Positions 29,686 to 40,008 of a stretch of 64,000 nucleotides of DNA are shown here, piece after piece. The position numbers and the translations under genes were made by a program. The notes below the pieces were generated by a model. The model ran no database searches. It saw only the letters and a list, made by a program, of their open reading frames with translations, and was not told where the DNA came from. Source of the stretch: Sphingomonas oligophenolica (GTDB lineage Bacteria; Pseudomonadota; Alphaproteobacteria; Sphingomonadales; Sphingomonadaceae); NCBI RefSeq assembly GCF_006438955.1, contig NZ_RCZK01000002.1:186001-250000 (forward strand), given 5' to 3'. Within the stretch, counting starts at the first letter, position 1. Every line of letters begins with the position of its first letter.

Positions 29686-30444
29686 ATGACCAGCGAACAT
29701 CAGCGTCCGCAAAGACTCGCAATTCTAATCGATGCGGAAAATGCCTCTCCGCGCGTCGCGCAGGGACTTTTTGAAGAGGTGGCTGCAATCGGCGAGGCAA
29801 GCGTGCGCCGAATATACGGCGATTTTTCAGGTTCACGGTTAAAGGGGTGGTCGGAGGTGCTGGCGATCTACGCGATCAATCCGCGCCAAAACTTTGCCAG
29901 TACGATCGGCAAAAACGCTTCGGATATTGCATTGGTGATCGATGCGATGGATTTGCTTTACACCGGCCGTTTCGACGGCTTTTGTCTCGTTTCATCTGAT
30001 AGCGACTTCGCAGGGCTGGCGGCACGCATCCGCGAGCAAGGCGTCGATGTCTACGGATTTGGCGAACGCAAGACCCCGGACGGTTTCCGGAAAGCCTGCA
30101 AACGGTTCATCTTTACCGAAAACCTCACCTGTCTGGCGGGGACGTGTTCGCTGCCGATCACCGGGACGACGGACGCGGCGATGAACCATTCGGCGTCACT
30201 AAAGCAACCTCCAGACGCAGCAGAGCCGCATATCCGAACCGCAATGGCCCAACTCGATGATACGAATGGCTGGCATTTTCTCGGCGCGGTGGGTTCGCGT
30301 CTCGCCGTTCTAATGCCAGACTTCGACGCGCGAACCTACGGCTGTTCCAAATTGGTCACCCTGATCGAGAAATTGGAAGCATTCGAAATTCGCCGGGACA
30401 ATCTCAAGGTCTACGTCCGCCCGAAGGAGGTCGTCGGCACTTGA
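29686..30444 (+). CDS. NYN-domain protein with C-terminal OST-HTH/LOTUS domain
   Basis: The 252-residue product has an N-terminal NYN (PIN-like) nuclease domain at about 8-145. Acidic residues appear in AILIDAENAS, ASDIALVIDAMDLLY and LVSSDSDFAGLAARI. A C-terminal region (about 185-250) has the LOTUS pattern: GWHFLGAVGSRLAVLMPDFDAR then YGCSKLVTLIEKLEAFEI. Such proteins are thought to act on RNA, and LOTUS domains bind RNA G-quadruplexes or helicases. Base composition is visibly more A/T-rich than in the neighbours, which hints at recent acquisition. It stands alone between two oppositely oriented transcription units. Confidence 0.85.
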   Translation: MTSEHQRPQRLAILIDAENASPRVAQGLFEEVAAIGEASVRRIYGDFSGSRLKGWSEVLAIYAINPRQNFASTIGKNASDIALVIDAMDLLYTGRFDGFCLVSSDSDFAGLAARIREQGVDVYGFGERKTPDGFRKACKRFIFTENLTCLAGTCSLPITGTTDAAMNHSASLKQPPDAAEPHIRTAMAQLDDTNGWHFLGAVGSRLAVLMPDFDARTYGCSKLVTLIEKLEAFEIRRDNLKVYVRPKEVVGT

Positions 30445-30523
30445 TATTCGCGCTGCGGTCACGGATCCCTCCACCCGCGCGCCCTAGTAGCTATGCCGTG
30501 CGCACCGAGGTATCAGGCGCAGC

Positions 30524-32572
30524 ATGAAGCCATCCGCGTTTGCCTCGATCCATCGTCACGGGCTGATCCGCGTCGCCGCCGCGACCCCGCTTGCCAGCGT
30601 GGGCGACACCGTCGCCAACGCCGGTGCCGCGATCGCGCTCGCGAAACAGGCGGATGGCGAGGCGGTCGATCTGGTCGTCTTCCCCGAACTCAACCTCAGC
30701 TCCTACGCGATCGACGATCTCCACCTCCAGGCCGCGCACCAGCGCGCAAGCGAGGCGGCGCTGCTCCGGGTCGCGCAGGAGACCGCGAAGACGCGCGCGG
30801 CGTTGCTGGTCGGCGCGGCGCTGGTCCGGAACGGGCGACTGTATAATTGCGCGGTCGCGCTCCACCGCGGACGGATTCTGGGCGTCGTGCCCAAGACGTT
30901 CCTGCCCAATTACCGCGAATATTACGAAAAACGCTGGTTCGCGAGCGGGATGGGGCTCAGCGGCCTCTCGATCGACGTCGGCGGCGAAGCGGTGCCGTTC
31001 GGCACCGACTTGATCTTCGCGGCGCGCGACCTGGCGCATTTCACCTTCCACGCCGAAATCTGCGAGGATTATTGGGCACCCACCCCGCCCTCGACCGCAG
31101 GCGCGCTGGCGGGTGCGCTGATCTGCTGCAATCTTTCCGCCTCGAACATCGTCATCGGCAAGGCGCGCGAACGCGCGATGCTCGCCGCGTCGCAATCGGC
31201 GCGCGCGGTGTGCGCTTATGTCTATTCGGCGTCCGGCCCCGGCGAAAGCACGACCGAGGTCGCGTGGGACGGTCAGGGGCTGATCCACGAACTCGGCGAA
31301 CAGCTCGCCGAATCGCAGCGGTTCGGCGAGGCTGCGGAGCTGCTGATCGCCGATGTCGACACCGGGCGGCTGATCCAGGAACGGCTGCGGATGGGGACGT
31401 TCAACGATGCCGCGATCGCGAGCGGACATCCCGAGACGCGGTTCCGCCGGATCGGCTTCGATCACCAGCCCGACTTCGCCGACGTCGGCCTGCGCCGCGC
31501 GATCCGCCGCTTCCCGTTCGTCCCCAACGCTCCCGAAAAACGCGACGCCGATTGTTTCGAGGCGTTCAACATCCAGGTCGAGGCGCTCGCCAAGCGGCTT
31601 ACCGCGGCGAAGGCCGATCGGATCGTGATCGGGGTATCGGGCGGGCTCGATTCGACCCACGCGCTGATCGTCGCGGCCAAGGCGATGGACCGGCTCGATC
31701 GGTCGCGCAGCGACATCCTGGCATTCACGCTGCCGGGGTTCGCGACCGGCGACGATACCAAGGCCAATGCCTGGGCGCTGATGAAGGCGCTCGGCGTGAC
31801 CGGCGAAGAGATCGACATCCGCCCCGCGGCGCGGCGAATGCTCGAGGACATCGCGCACCCGTTTGCGGAGGGCGAACCGACCTATGACGTGACGTTCGAG
31901 AACGTTCAGGCGGGACTACGCACCGATTATCTGTTCCGCCTCGCCAACCAGCGCGGCGGGATCGTGCTCGGCACCGGCGACCTCAGCGAGATGGCGCTGG
32001 GCTGGTGCACCTATGGCGTCGGCGACCAGATGAGCCATTACGCGGTCAACGTCGGCGTCCCCAAGACGCTGATCCAGTTCCTGATCCGCTGGTGCGTTCG
32101 CACCGACCAATATGACGCCGCGACCGACGCGATCCTGGAGCGCATCCTCGCGACCGAAATCTCGCCCGAACTGGTGCCCGCGGGCGCCGACGGCGCGATC
32201 CAGTCGACCGAATCGATCATCGGCCCGTACGCGCTCAACGACTTCTTCGCGCATTACGTGATCCGCCACGGCATGGCGCCGTCGACGATCGCGTTCCTCG
32301 CCTGGCATGCGTGGCGCGATGACGAGGCGGGGCGCTGGCCCGAGGATTTTCCGGTCGCGGCGCGCACCGCCTACGACCTGCCGACGATCGTCGCCTGGCT
32401 CGAGAAATTCCTGGTCCGCTTTTTCGCGACGAGCCAGTTCAAACGCTCGGCGATGCCGAACGGGCCGAAGGTGTCGGCGGGGGGCGCGCTGTCACCGCGT
32501 GGCGACTGGCGCGCACCGTCGGATGGCATCGCAGGCCCCTGGATCGACGAACTGCGGCGCAACACGCCGTAG
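30524..32572 (+). CDS. nadE: NadE, glutamine-dependent NAD+ synthetase
   Basis: A 682-residue two-domain enzyme. The N-terminal nitrilase-type glutaminase has the Glu-Lys-Cys triad at E55 ([10 protein letters not shown]), K124 ([10 protein letters not shown]) and C180 (HAEICEDYW). The C-terminal NAD synthetase has the PP-loop SGGLDST at 372-378 and later [20 protein letters not shown]. Ammonia released from glutamine amidates nicotinate adenine dinucleotide. The length and domain order match the long actinobacterial/alphaproteobacterial type. It is followed by the inositol-lipid unit after 42 bases and may share its transcript. Confidence 0.97.
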   Translation: MKPSAFASIHRHGLIRVAAATPLASVGDTVANAGAAIALAKQADGEAVDLVVFPELNLSSYAIDDLHLQAAHQRASEAALLRVAQETAKTRAALLVGAALVRNGRLYNCAVALHRGRILGVVPKTFLPNYREYYEKRWFASGMGLSGLSIDVGGEAVPFGTDLIFAARDLAHFTFHAEICEDYWAPTPPSTAGALAGALICCNLSASNIVIGKARERAMLAASQSARAVCAYVYSASGPGESTTEVAWDGQGLIHELGEQLAESQRFGEAAELLIADVDTGRLIQERLRMGTFNDAAIASGHPETRFRRIGFDHQPDFADVGLRRAIRRFPFVPNAPEKRDADCFEAFNIQVEALAKRLTAAKADRIVIGVSGGLDSTHALIVAAKAMDRLDRSRSDILAFTLPGFATGDDTKANAWALMKALGVTGEEIDIRPAARRMLEDIAHPFAEGEPTYDVTFENVQAGLRTDYLFRLANQRGGIVLGTGDLSEMALGWCTYGVGDQMSHYAVNVGVPKTLIQFLIRWCVRTDQYDAATDAILERILATEISPELVPAGADGAIQSTESIIGPYALNDFFAHYVIRHGMAPSTIAFLAWHAWRDDEAGRWPEDFPVAARTAYDLPTIVAWLEKFLVRFFATSQFKRSAMPNGPKVSAGGALSPRGDWRAPSDGIAGPWIDELRRNTP

Positions 32573-32614
32573 AAACTTGCGTTAATTCGCGCGGACGCTC
32601 ATTATGAAGCTCTG

Positions 32615-33472
32615 ATGACAACGCCTCCCCCGGATGGATCGCGCGATCGCCGGATCGAGGACCCATCGAATCTCTGGATCATCCACCCCGCCGGACGCGC
32701 GCTCCTGCCGCGAGCGTTGACGCTTGGCGTATCCGCGAACAGCGTCTCGATCGCGGGACTGGTGCTCGGCGGCGCGGCAGCCTTCGCCTATACGCAGTGG
32801 GACAGTCCGGTCTTCGCACTGGTCGGGTTGCTCTTCTCGATCGGCTGGCTGATCGCGGACGGGCTCGACGGGATGATCGCGCGCGCGACCCACACCGCCA
32901 GCGCGCTCGGACGCGCGCTCGACGGGTTGTGCGATCACGGCGTGTTCGCGCTGATCTATATTTCGCTGGCGCTGTCGATCGGGACCGCGGGGGGGTGGGC
33001 GCTCGCGCTCACCGCCGGGCTGGCGCACGCGATCCAGTCGAGCTTGTACGAGGGCGAACGCGCGCGCTTCCATCGCCGTATCAAGGGGGTCGCGCTCGCC
33101 GTGCCGCCCGCGCCGACGGGCATGCTGCTGGTGCGGATCTACGATTCGGTGGCGGGCAGCCTCGATCGGGTGTCGATGCCGTTCGAACGCCGGATGGCGC
33201 GCGCCGCCGATCCCGTCGCGTTCGGACGACGCTACGGCGAATCCGCCGCGGCACCGTTGCGATTCATGTCCTTGCTGACCGCGAACATGCGTGTATTTGC
33301 GATCTTCATCGCGTGTCTTGCGGGCAATCCGCGCATCTTTTGGTGGATCGAAATCGTACCCATGACGATCATCCTCGTCACCGGTATCGCACTCCACCGT
33401 CGCATCGAACGCCAGCTTGCGGGCGGCGTATCGCCGTCCATCCGTCTCTCGAACGAACAGGGTAATACATGA
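32615..33472 (+). CDS. CDP-alcohol phosphotransferase, probably inositol-phosphate transferring
   Basis: A 285-residue integral membrane enzyme. The family signature D-G-x2-A-R-x8-G-x3-D-x3-D is present as DGLDGMIARATHTASALGRA and DGLCDHG at about residues 88-112. Several hydrophobic helices surround it (SIAGLVLGGAAAFAY, VFALVGLLFSIGWLI, FALIYISLALSI). Its last codons overlap ino1 and are followed by a CTP-type nucleotidyltransferase. That context suggests it uses CDP-inositol or inositol phosphate to make an inositol phospholipid or di-inositol phosphate. Phosphatidylglycerophosphate- or PI-type synthase remain alternatives. Confidence 0.85.
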   Translation: MTTPPPDGSRDRRIEDPSNLWIIHPAGRALLPRALTLGVSANSVSIAGLVLGGAAAFAYTQWDSPVFALVGLLFSIGWLIADGLDGMIARATHTASALGRALDGLCDHGVFALIYISLALSIGTAGGWALALTAGLAHAIQSSLYEGERARFHRRIKGVALAVPPAPTGMLLVRIYDSVAGSLDRVSMPFERRMARAADPVAFGRRYGESAAAPLRFMSLLTANMRVFAIFIACLAGNPRIFWWIEIVPMTIILVTGIALHRRIERQLAGGVSPSIRLSNEQGNT

Positions 33473-34560
33473 GCAACATCCGGGTCGCCATCGTCGGCAT
33501 CGGCAACTGCGCGAGCAGCCTCGTCCAGGGGCTGGACTATTATCGCGAAGGCAGCAACGATCATGTCGGGCTGATGCACTATGAACTCGGCGGCTATAAG
33601 CCGAGCGATATCAAGGTGGTCGCGGCCTGGGATGTCGACAAGCGCAAGGTCGGCCACGACGTCGCCGAGGCGATCTTCGCCAAGCCCAACTGCACCGCGG
33701 TGTTCCAATCGTCGGTCACCACGACCGGCACGATCGTCCGCATGGGCAAGGTGCTCGACGGCGTCGCCGACCATATGAGCGATTACAAGGACGACCGGAC
33801 CTTCATCGTCGCGAACGATACCCAGCCGTCCAAGGCCGATGTCGTCGCCGAACTCAAGCGGTCGGGCGCCGACGTGCTGATGAACTATCTGCCCGTCGGC
33901 AGCCAGCAGGCGACCGAATTCTACGCCGAATGCGCGATCGAGGCGGGCGTCGCCTTCGTCAACAACATCCCCGTCTTCATCGCATCGAACGCCGAATGGG
34001 CGAAGCGGTTCGAGGATGCGGGCGTCGCGATCATCGGCGACGACATCAAGGCGCAATTGGGGGCGACGATCGTCCACCGCGTGCTGACCGACCTGTTCGC
34101 CAAGCGCGGCGTCAAGCTCGACCGGACCTACCAGCTCAACACCGGCGGCAACACCGACTTCCTCAACATGTCGAACCACCGCCGCCTCGAATCGAAGAAG
34201 ATTTCGAAGACCGAGGCGGTCCAGTCGGTCGCCGCCGAGCGGCTCGACGACGACAATGTCCATATCGGCCCGTCGGACTATGTGCCGTGGCAGAACGACA
34301 ACAAGGTGTGTTTCCTGCGGATGGAAGGCCAGTTGTTCGGCGGCGTCCCGATGAACCTCGAACTGCGCCTGTCGGTCGAGGATTCGCCCAATTCGGCGGG
34401 CGTCGCGATCGACATGATCCGCTGCGCCAAAATCGCCAAGGATCGCGGCATCGCAGGCGTGATCGACCCCGCGTCCGCCTATTTCTGCAAGCATCCGCGC
34501 ACCCAGATGACCGACGACCTGGCGCAGATCGCGGTTGAGACGTTCATCAAGGCGGCGTGA
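33469..34560 (+). CDS. ino1: Myo-inositol-1-phosphate synthase
   Basis: This enzyme converts glucose-6-phosphate to inositol-1-phosphate with internal NAD redox cycling. The 363-residue product begins MSNIRVAIVGIGNCASSLVQ, the Rossmann NAD site. It continues with KVVAAWDVDKRKVGHDV, the conserved NYLPVGSQQATEFYAE, GDDIKAQLGATIVHR, YQLNTGGNTDFLNM and DSPNSAGVAIDMIRCAK. It is the short prokaryotic type of about 360 residues. It overlaps the CDP-alcohol phosphotransferase gene (ATGA), and the nucleotidyltransferase gene begins two bases after its stop. The three form one operon. Confidence 0.96.
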   Translation: MSNIRVAIVGIGNCASSLVQGLDYYREGSNDHVGLMHYELGGYKPSDIKVVAAWDVDKRKVGHDVAEAIFAKPNCTAVFQSSVTTTGTIVRMGKVLDGVADHMSDYKDDRTFIVANDTQPSKADVVAELKRSGADVLMNYLPVGSQQATEFYAECAIEAGVAFVNNIPVFIASNAEWAKRFEDAGVAIIGDDIKAQLGATIVHRVLTDLFAKRGVKLDRTYQLNTGGNTDFLNMSNHRRLESKKISKTEAVQSVAAERLDDDNVHIGPSDYVPWQNDNKVCFLRMEGQLFGGVPMNLELRLSVEDSPNSAGVAIDMIRCAKIAKDRGIAGVIDPASAYFCKHPRTQMTDDLAQIAVETFIKAA

Positions 34561-34561
34561 G

Positions 34562-35266
34562 ATGATCGGGACCGGGCTGGTCCTTGCCGCCGGTGAGGGT
34601 AGCCGGTTGCGCGATACCACACCGTTCAAGCCGCTGTGCCCAGTCGCCGGGCGCGCGTTGATCGACCGCGCGATCGACACCATGGCCGACGCGGGGATGA
34701 CCCGCGTCGTCGTGTCGCTCGGCTATGGCGCCGACGCGATCGCCGCGCATCTCGCCGCCCGCGACTGGCCGATCGCGGTCGAGACGGTGACGACCGATTA
34801 CCGCCAGCCCAACGGGGTGTCCGCGGTCGCCGCGCGTGCCGCGGTGAGCGACGGCGGCGCGGTGATGGTGATGTGCGACCATCTGTGCGAACCGCGCCAC
34901 TATCACCGGCTCGCTGCGGCGGGGTTCGGCGACGGCTTGGCGCTCGGGATCGACCGGCGGCTCGGGCATCGCTGGGTCGACCCCGAGGACGTCACCTGCG
35001 TCGCGACCGAGGGCGACGCGATCGTCGCGATCGGCAAGGGGCTCGAACCGCATGACTGCTACGACACCGGGGTGTTCGCGGTGGGGCCGCGGTTCTTCGC
35101 AGCGCTGGCCACGCTCGCCAACCCGTCGCTGACCGAGGGCGTCCGGCTGCTCGCCGCGGATCGTGCGGCACGGGTCGTCGATTGCAGCGACTGCGACTGG
35201 ATCGACGTCGACGACGCCAAGGCGCTGGCGCATGCCGAGGCGTGGCAGTCCGCGCTGGCGGGGTAG
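34562..35266 (+). CDS. Sugar/alditol-phosphate nucleotidyltransferase, candidate CTP:inositol-1-phosphate cytidylyltransferase
   Basis: A 234-residue NTP-transferase of the GT-A-like fold. The N-terminus GTGLVLAAGEGSRLRDTTPF holds the nucleotide loop (LAAGxGxRL) and is followed by KPLCPVAG with the catalytic Lys. VMVMCDHLCEPRHY supplies the metal-binding Asp, and DCYDTGVFAVGP recalls inositol-phosphate cytidylyltransferases. It starts two bases after ino1, so the substrate is probably inositol-1-phosphate, giving CDP-inositol for the CDP-alcohol phosphotransferase upstream. Base specificity (CTP vs. others) cannot be read directly. Confidence 0.8.
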   Translation: MIGTGLVLAAGEGSRLRDTTPFKPLCPVAGRALIDRAIDTMADAGMTRVVVSLGYGADAIAAHLAARDWPIAVETVTTDYRQPNGVSAVAARAAVSDGGAVMVMCDHLCEPRHYHRLAAAGFGDGLALGIDRRLGHRWVDPEDVTCVATEGDAIVAIGKGLEPHDCYDTGVFAVGPRFFAALATLANPSLTEGVRLLAADRAARVVDCSDCDWIDVDDAKALAHAEAWQSALAG

Positions 35267-35278
35267 CATCGGTCGCGA

Positions 35279-35974
35279 TCAGGCGATGGTGTCGATCCAG
35301 GCGGGTAATTCGGAAAGCCGGTCGAATTGGCGCAAGCGGGGGTGGCCCGATGGCGCATCGGCGGCCTCATGGCTCCACGCCCCCTCCTGGGGAATATAGG
35401 CCGCCCATGCCCCCGCGGCCAATGTCGGGACGATATCGGAGCGCATCGAATCCCCCGCCATGACCGCCTCCGATGGCGTCACCGCATGGCGGCAGAACAA
35501 TTGCGTGAACGTCTCGCGGGTCTTGTCACTGACGATCTCGACGCCGTCGAACCATTCCCCCAGCCCAGAGGCCGCGAGCTTCGCCTCCTGATGGAGCAGA
35601 TCGCCCTTGGTCACGAGCACCAACCGCCCGCGCGCCGACAACGCGCCGAGCGTTTCCGCGATATCATCGAACAGCTCGACCGGATGCGCGAGCAACGACC
35701 GCCCCGCCGCCAGGATGTCGCCGATCATCGCCGCCGACACCGCGTCGGGCACCAACTCCACCGCGGTCTCGATCAACGATAGCGTGAAGCTCTTCGCGCC
35801 ATAGCCATAGAGCGGCAAGTTGCGCGCTTCGCGCACCGCCAGCGCCTCGCGTGTGACCTTCGCTTCCGCGAACGGCGCCAGGATCGCGGCGAACGCCTCC
35901 TCCGCCGCGTTGAAATGGCGCATATTGTGCCACAGCGTATCGTCGGCATCGAGGCAGATAAGCTTGACCGGCAT
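35279..35974 (-). CDS. HAD-superfamily hydrolase
   Basis: A 231-residue phosphatase-like protein with motif I LICLDADDTLWHN (the two catalytic Asp in DADDT), motif II LVLVTKGD, motif III lysine in SDKTRETF and motif IV AVMAGDSMRSDIVPTLAAG. An inserted helical cap (about 20-95) indicates subfamily I. It converges on the inositol unit with 13 bases between stops, so it is not in that operon. A link as inositol- or lipid-phosphate phosphatase is possible but unsupported. Confidence 0.85.
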   Translation of the reverse strand: MPVKLICLDADDTLWHNMRHFNAAEEAFAAILAPFAEAKVTREALAVREARNLPLYGYGAKSFTLSLIETAVELVPDAVSAAMIGDILAAGRSLLAHPVELFDDIAETLGALSARGRLVLVTKGDLLHQEAKLAASGLGEWFDGVEIVSDKTRETFTQLFCRHAVTPSEAVMAGDSMRSDIVPTLAAGAWAAYIPQEGAWSHEAADAPSGHPRLRQFDRLSELPAWIDTIA

Positions 35975-36056
35975 CCTCCGCCCCTAGCCAATCGCGCGAT
36001 CGATCCGCAAGCGCTGGTGCCGCCCGCAGCGCGGTTCGCGCGCACCGCAAAGGAAA

Positions 36057-36146
<90 letters not shown>

Positions 36147-36271
36147 GCGAGGTCGTTGCCGGTTCGCGCACGGGGCGGAACCGGCCGGTCTGCGGCGCGC
36201 CCTAACCCAAGGTTCGGAACCGTGCAAGCCGCTCGGCTTGTGCAGCGCGGAAAGACCATTAGATTGGGGTC

Positions 36272-36667
36272 ATGCCCCGACATGACCCCATCAGCCCCGA
36301 TTCCCTGCGTCGCGTCCCCACGATCGACATCGCCGCCCCCGCGGTCGCGCACGCGCGGTTTTCGATCGGCGACGTGGTGCGCCACCGGATGTTCGATTTC
36401 CGCGGTGTGATCTTCGACGTCGACCCGGTCTTCGCCAATACCGAGGAATGGTACGACGCGATCCCCGAAGGCCTGCGCCCGACCAAGGACCAGCCCTTCT
36501 ATCACCTGCTCGCCGAGAACATGGAATCGAGCTACGTCGCCTATGTCAGCCAGCAGAATCTGATCCCCGACGACAGCGACGAGCCGATCGAGCATCCCGC
36601 GATCCCCGGGCTGTTCGGCGATTTTGCCGATGGCCGTTACGCGCTGCGCCGAGAACACCGCCACTGA
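36272..36667 (+). CDS. hspQ: HspQ, heat-shock/hemimethylated-DNA-binding (YccV-like) protein
   Basis: The 131-residue product has a YccV/HspQ SH3-like barrel at about residues 28-115. It carries ARFSIGDVVRHRMFDFRGVI, NTEEWYDAIPEGLRPTKDQP, FYHLLAENMESSYVAYVSQQ and NLIPDDSDEPIEHP. HspQ acts as a heat-induced factor that modulates proteolysis (Lon in enterobacteria) and was first described as binding hemimethylated oriC DNA. The N-terminal 25 residues are extra compared with enterobacterial forms. A strong intrinsic terminator follows 36 bases after its stop. Confidence 0.93.
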   Translation: MPRHDPISPDSLRRVPTIDIAAPAVAHARFSIGDVVRHRMFDFRGVIFDVDPVFANTEEWYDAIPEGLRPTKDQPFYHLLAENMESSYVAYVSQQNLIPDDSDEPIEHPAIPGLFGDFADGRYALRREHRH

Positions 36668-36702
36668 TCCCCAGCATCGACGTCGGCCTTGGTGACCGCA
36701 TC

Positions 36703-36732
36703 GGGGAGGAGCCATCGGCCCCTCCCCTTTTT
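36703..36732 (+). terminator. Intrinsic terminator after hspQ
   Basis: GGGGAGG pairs with CCTCCCC, plus GCC/GGC inside around an ATC loop with one mismatch, followed directly by TTTTT on the plus strand. It ends the hspQ transcript. The opposite strand lacks a T-run, so it does not serve the convergent TonB receptor gene. Confidence 0.85.
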
Positions 36733-36742
36733 CATGGCTTGA

Positions 36743-39370
36743 TCAGAAGTCGAACGCGACCCGGCCGTACAGGAACCGACCGTTGAAGCCGAACGGCGAC
36801 AGGCTGGAATAGGGCAGGAAATACGCGTTGTTGCCGAACGCGCCGCCCGCGGGCGATTTGGTCGGATAAACGTCGAACACATTGTCCGCGCCGACCGCGA
36901 ATTCGATACCCTGGATCGGCTTCACGCGCACCTCGACATCGGTGACCCATTTGGGTTGGAGCGTGAAGTCGGTCGACGCCTGGCCTGCGGGAATGGTGAG
37001 GTCGCTCGATCCACCCGCCGACACCACTTTGCCGAAACGGTTGGTCCGCGCGGTGAAGCCGACCGGCCCGTTGTCGTAATCGATCCCCAGGTTGAGCTTG
37101 TCCTTAGGCTGGCCGTTGGTCAGCCGGATCGATTCGGCGCGCCCGTAGAGGATGATGTTGGGCAGCGATGGCAACACCGCGCGCTTGGTGATCGACTGGG
37201 TATTGTAGTTATACCCCGCGGTCAGCCGGATCGTGCCGATCCCCATGTCGGGCAGGCGATAGGTGCCGACGATGTCGACGCCCTCGGTCTTGGTGTCCGC
37301 GCCGTTGACGAAGAACCGCGCCGAACTGACCCCGACGATGCCGTTGGCATTGAGCAGGTTGACGACCGCAGTGCCGGTCAGATTTTCGGTCAGCAACACC
37401 CGATCGCGAATCCGGATGTTGTAGTAATCGGCAGTCAGGCTGAGCCCGGGGATCGGATCGAAGGTGATCCCGCCACCGAAGTTGAGCGCCTTTTCGGGCT
37501 TGAGCGGCTTCGACCCCAGCGCCACCGCGACCGGGCTCGACACCGGCACCGTCAGCACGTCGAGCAGCGTCGCGACGCCGTTGACGAAGGTGGAATTGGT
37601 CGAGGTGGTGCTGAAATATTGCTGCGCCAGGCTCGGCGCGCGGAAGCCGGTCGACACCGATCCGCGGATCGCGATGCCGCGGACCAGCTCGAACCGGCCC
37701 GCTGCCTTGCCGTTCACGGTGCTGCCGAAATCGCTGAAATGCTCGTACCGTCCGGCCAGCTGAACGCTCAGGCGATCGGACACGTCGGCATCGAGCTCGC
37801 CATAGCCTGCGAAGCTGTCGCGCGACACATCGACCTCGTTGGCGGGCTTGAACCCAGGAAACACCTGCGCGCCCGGGGCCGCGCCGCGGGCCGCATACTG
37901 TCCAGCAACGTAGCTCGCGACCTCGCCGCGGAAGATGCGGAAATTCTCGTTGCGATATTCGCCGCCGAACGCGATGCCGAGCGACTTGAAGAAGCCGACG
38001 TCGAACTTGTGGCTGATGTCGAGGTTGGCGACGGTCTGCCCCGCGGCAAGCCCGCCCGCGTTGAACCGTTTGGGGCTGTCCACCCCGCCCAGCGACACGT
38101 TGAAGCTGTCGATCGTATCATACAGCAATTTGTTGCTGCCATAAACCACTGACAGATCGCCGTTCCATCCGTCGATAAAATCGCCGCGAACCCCGCCCGC
38201 GATCGACACATCTTCGATCTCGCTCTGGATCTTGGGCAGGAAACCGTCGGCGTAATAGGGCACGAACGTCGTCGTCGACGCCGCGAAGTCGCGGTTGCGC
38301 GCATCGTTGGCGCGGCGATAGAAGCCCGCCCCGATACCGTCGCGGATGCCATAGCTGCCGAAGGTGTAGAGCTCATACTTGCCGAGCGTGGTCCCCGCGT
38401 TGAGGAACAGGTTGTAATCGTCGGTCAGCCCGTCACCATAGCCGTGGCTGAAACGGTTGAAGGTCAGTTCGCGCGGATCGCCGATCGTCGGATATTGGCG
38501 GCGCGGATCGGCGCCCGATCGGTTGGTCGGCTGGCGATCGCGGAACTGGCTGGTGAAGACGAAATAGCTGCCCTCCGCCATCGGCAGGCCGATCGAGGCG
38601 GCGAGCGTCAGCGTGTCGCCATCGTGGCGAACCCGCTCGTCGCCGTAATTGAGCTGGAGCAGATCGTTGTTGCCCCCGCCCGCCGCCGCAACGACCGGCT
38701 GTCCGTTCGCGCCGACCGCCACGCCGGTGACGTTGTTCACGCCGTCCATCTTCGTGCGATACTGGCCAAAGGTCACCGATCCACGCACGCCGGGGCGTTT
38801 CGACAGTTGGATGTTGATGACGCCCGCGATCGCATCCGATCCGTACAGCGACGACGCGCCGTCGCGCAGCACCTCGATCCGGTCGATCGCGATCGGCGGA
38901 ATCTCGTTGAGATCGACCGCGCCCGATCCGCGCCCAACCGACCCGTTGAGGTTGAGCAGCGCGGATTGATGCCGCCGCTTCCCGTTGACGAGCACCAGCG
39001 TCTGATCGGGCGCGAGCCCGCGCAGCGTCGCGGGGCGCAGCGAATCGGTGCCATCAGTCAGCGATGGCTGCGGGAAATTGAACGACGGGACGAGCTGGGT
39101 CAGCAGCTTGTTGGTCTCGGTATAACCGCCGTTGGTCAGCTGATCGCCGCCGATGACATCGATCGGCACCGGGCTGTCGGCGATCGTGCGGCCCGCGATC
39201 CGGCTGCCGGTGATCAGAATGTCTTTCTGCGGATCGGCCGCATCGGATGCCTGGCTATCGGCCGACGCAGTTTCCTGCGGCGGCGTGGTCACGACCTGCG
39301 CCAGCGCAGCGGCGGTCAAAGCGAACGGCGAGCAGCCGATGACGAGCAACCCAAGCAACGAACGACGCAT
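36743..39370 (-). CDS. TonB-dependent outer-membrane receptor
   Basis: An 875-residue porin-like receptor. ATG 39370 gives a signal peptide ([25 protein letters not shown]); the longer frame adds a non-signal stretch. The plug domain follows ([50 protein letters not shown]). A large beta barrel ends in the aromatic terminus VAFDF. A TonB box-like segment is not obvious. The early plug lacks a signalling extension, so no sigma/anti-sigma system is expected. The substrate is unknown; no transporter or catabolic gene is adjacent. Confidence 0.93.
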   Translation of the reverse strand: MRRSLLGLLVIGCSPFALTAAALAQVVTTPPQETASADSQASDAADPQKDILITGSRIAGRTIADSPVPIDVIGGDQLTNGGYTETNKLLTQLVPSFNFPQPSLTDGTDSLRPATLRGLAPDQTLVLVNGKRRHQSALLNLNGSVGRGSGAVDLNEIPPIAIDRIEVLRDGASSLYGSDAIAGVINIQLSKRPGVRGSVTFGQYRTKMDGVNNVTGVAVGANGQPVVAAAGGGNNDLLQLNYGDERVRHDGDTLTLAASIGLPMAEGSYFVFTSQFRDRQPTNRSGADPRRQYPTIGDPRELTFNRFSHGYGDGLTDDYNLFLNAGTTLGKYELYTFGSYGIRDGIGAGFYRRANDARNRDFAASTTTFVPYYADGFLPKIQSEIEDVSIAGGVRGDFIDGWNGDLSVVYGSNKLLYDTIDSFNVSLGGVDSPKRFNAGGLAAGQTVANLDISHKFDVGFFKSLGIAFGGEYRNENFRIFRGEVASYVAGQYAARGAAPGAQVFPGFKPANEVDVSRDSFAGYGELDADVSDRLSVQLAGRYEHFSDFGSTVNGKAAGRFELVRGIAIRGSVSTGFRAPSLAQQYFSTTSTNSTFVNGVATLLDVLTVPVSSPVAVALGSKPLKPEKALNFGGGITFDPIPGLSLTADYYNIRIRDRVLLTENLTGTAVVNLLNANGIVGVSSARFFVNGADTKTEGVDIVGTYRLPDMGIGTIRLTAGYNYNTQSITKRAVLPSLPNIILYGRAESIRLTNGQPKDKLNLGIDYDNGPVGFTARTNRFGKVVSAGGSSDLTIPAGQASTDFTLQPKWVTDVEVRVKPIQGIEFAVGADNVFDVYPTKSPAGGAFGNNAYFLPYSSLSPFGFNGRFLYGRVAFDF

Positions 39371-39620
39371 GGCGCGATCCCCCAGTGTAACGAAGCAGCC
39401 CCCTGCCCGCTTCTCCACGACACTTTATGAGCCGTAGCCATCGTAACAAGACCGTAATAATGCAGTGAGCGATATTGCGCTGCGGTTGTGGCCGCTTTGC
39501 CACAATGCCCCTCGCCACGCCTTCGCGGTTGACAGGTGGGGCGCTCTCACTTAGCTGCCTCCCCTCATCCCGACGGGCTTGCTCGTGCGGGTACTTGTAA
39601 TTTGGGAAGTGACTAAAGCC

Positions 39621-39995
39621 ATGTTCGCTATCGTGCGCACCGGCGGCAAGCAGTATCGCGTCGCCGCCGGAGACAAGATCGTCGTCGAAAAGATCGACGG
39701 CGACGCCGGATCGTCGGTAACCTTGGGCGACATTCTGCTCGCAGGCGAAGGCTCCGAGCTGAAGAGCGTCGAAGGCCTGACCGTGACCGCGGAAGTGATC
39801 GCGCAGGCGAAGGCCGACAAGGTCATCGTGTTCAAGAAGCGCCGCCGGCACAATTATCGCCGCAAGAACGGCCATCGCCAGCAGCACACTATCCTGAAGA
39901 TCACCGCGATCGGCAGCGAAGAAAAGAAGAAGGCCGCCCCCAAGAAGGCAGCCGCCAAGAGCGCCGAGGGCGATGCCCCGGCCGCGCAGGCGTAA
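39621..39995 (+). CDS. rplU: Ribosomal protein bL21
   Basis: A 124-residue L21 starting [20 protein letters not shown] at ATG 39621. The conserved C-terminal [20 protein letters not shown] binds 23S rRNA. An alanine/lysine-rich tail ([15 protein letters not shown]) beyond residue 100 is longer than in E. coli but usual in alphaproteobacteria. It forms an operon with rpmA 13 bases downstream. The 250 bases upstream, shared with the divergent TonB receptor, must contain the promoter, but no clear -35/-10 pair was identified. Confidence 0.97.
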   Translation: MFAIVRTGGKQYRVAAGDKIVVEKIDGDAGSSVTLGDILLAGEGSELKSVEGLTVTAEVIAQAKADKVIVFKKRRRHNYRRKNGHRQQHTILKITAIGSEEKKKAAPKKAAAKSAEGDAPAAQA

Positions 39996-40008
39996 GGAGT
40001 AGTTCGAG

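Noticed and set aside
39371..39620. Riboswitch or ribosomal-protein leader upstream of rplU
   Set aside because: No known leader motif or paired structure could be identified by eye; the gap is simply the promoter region.
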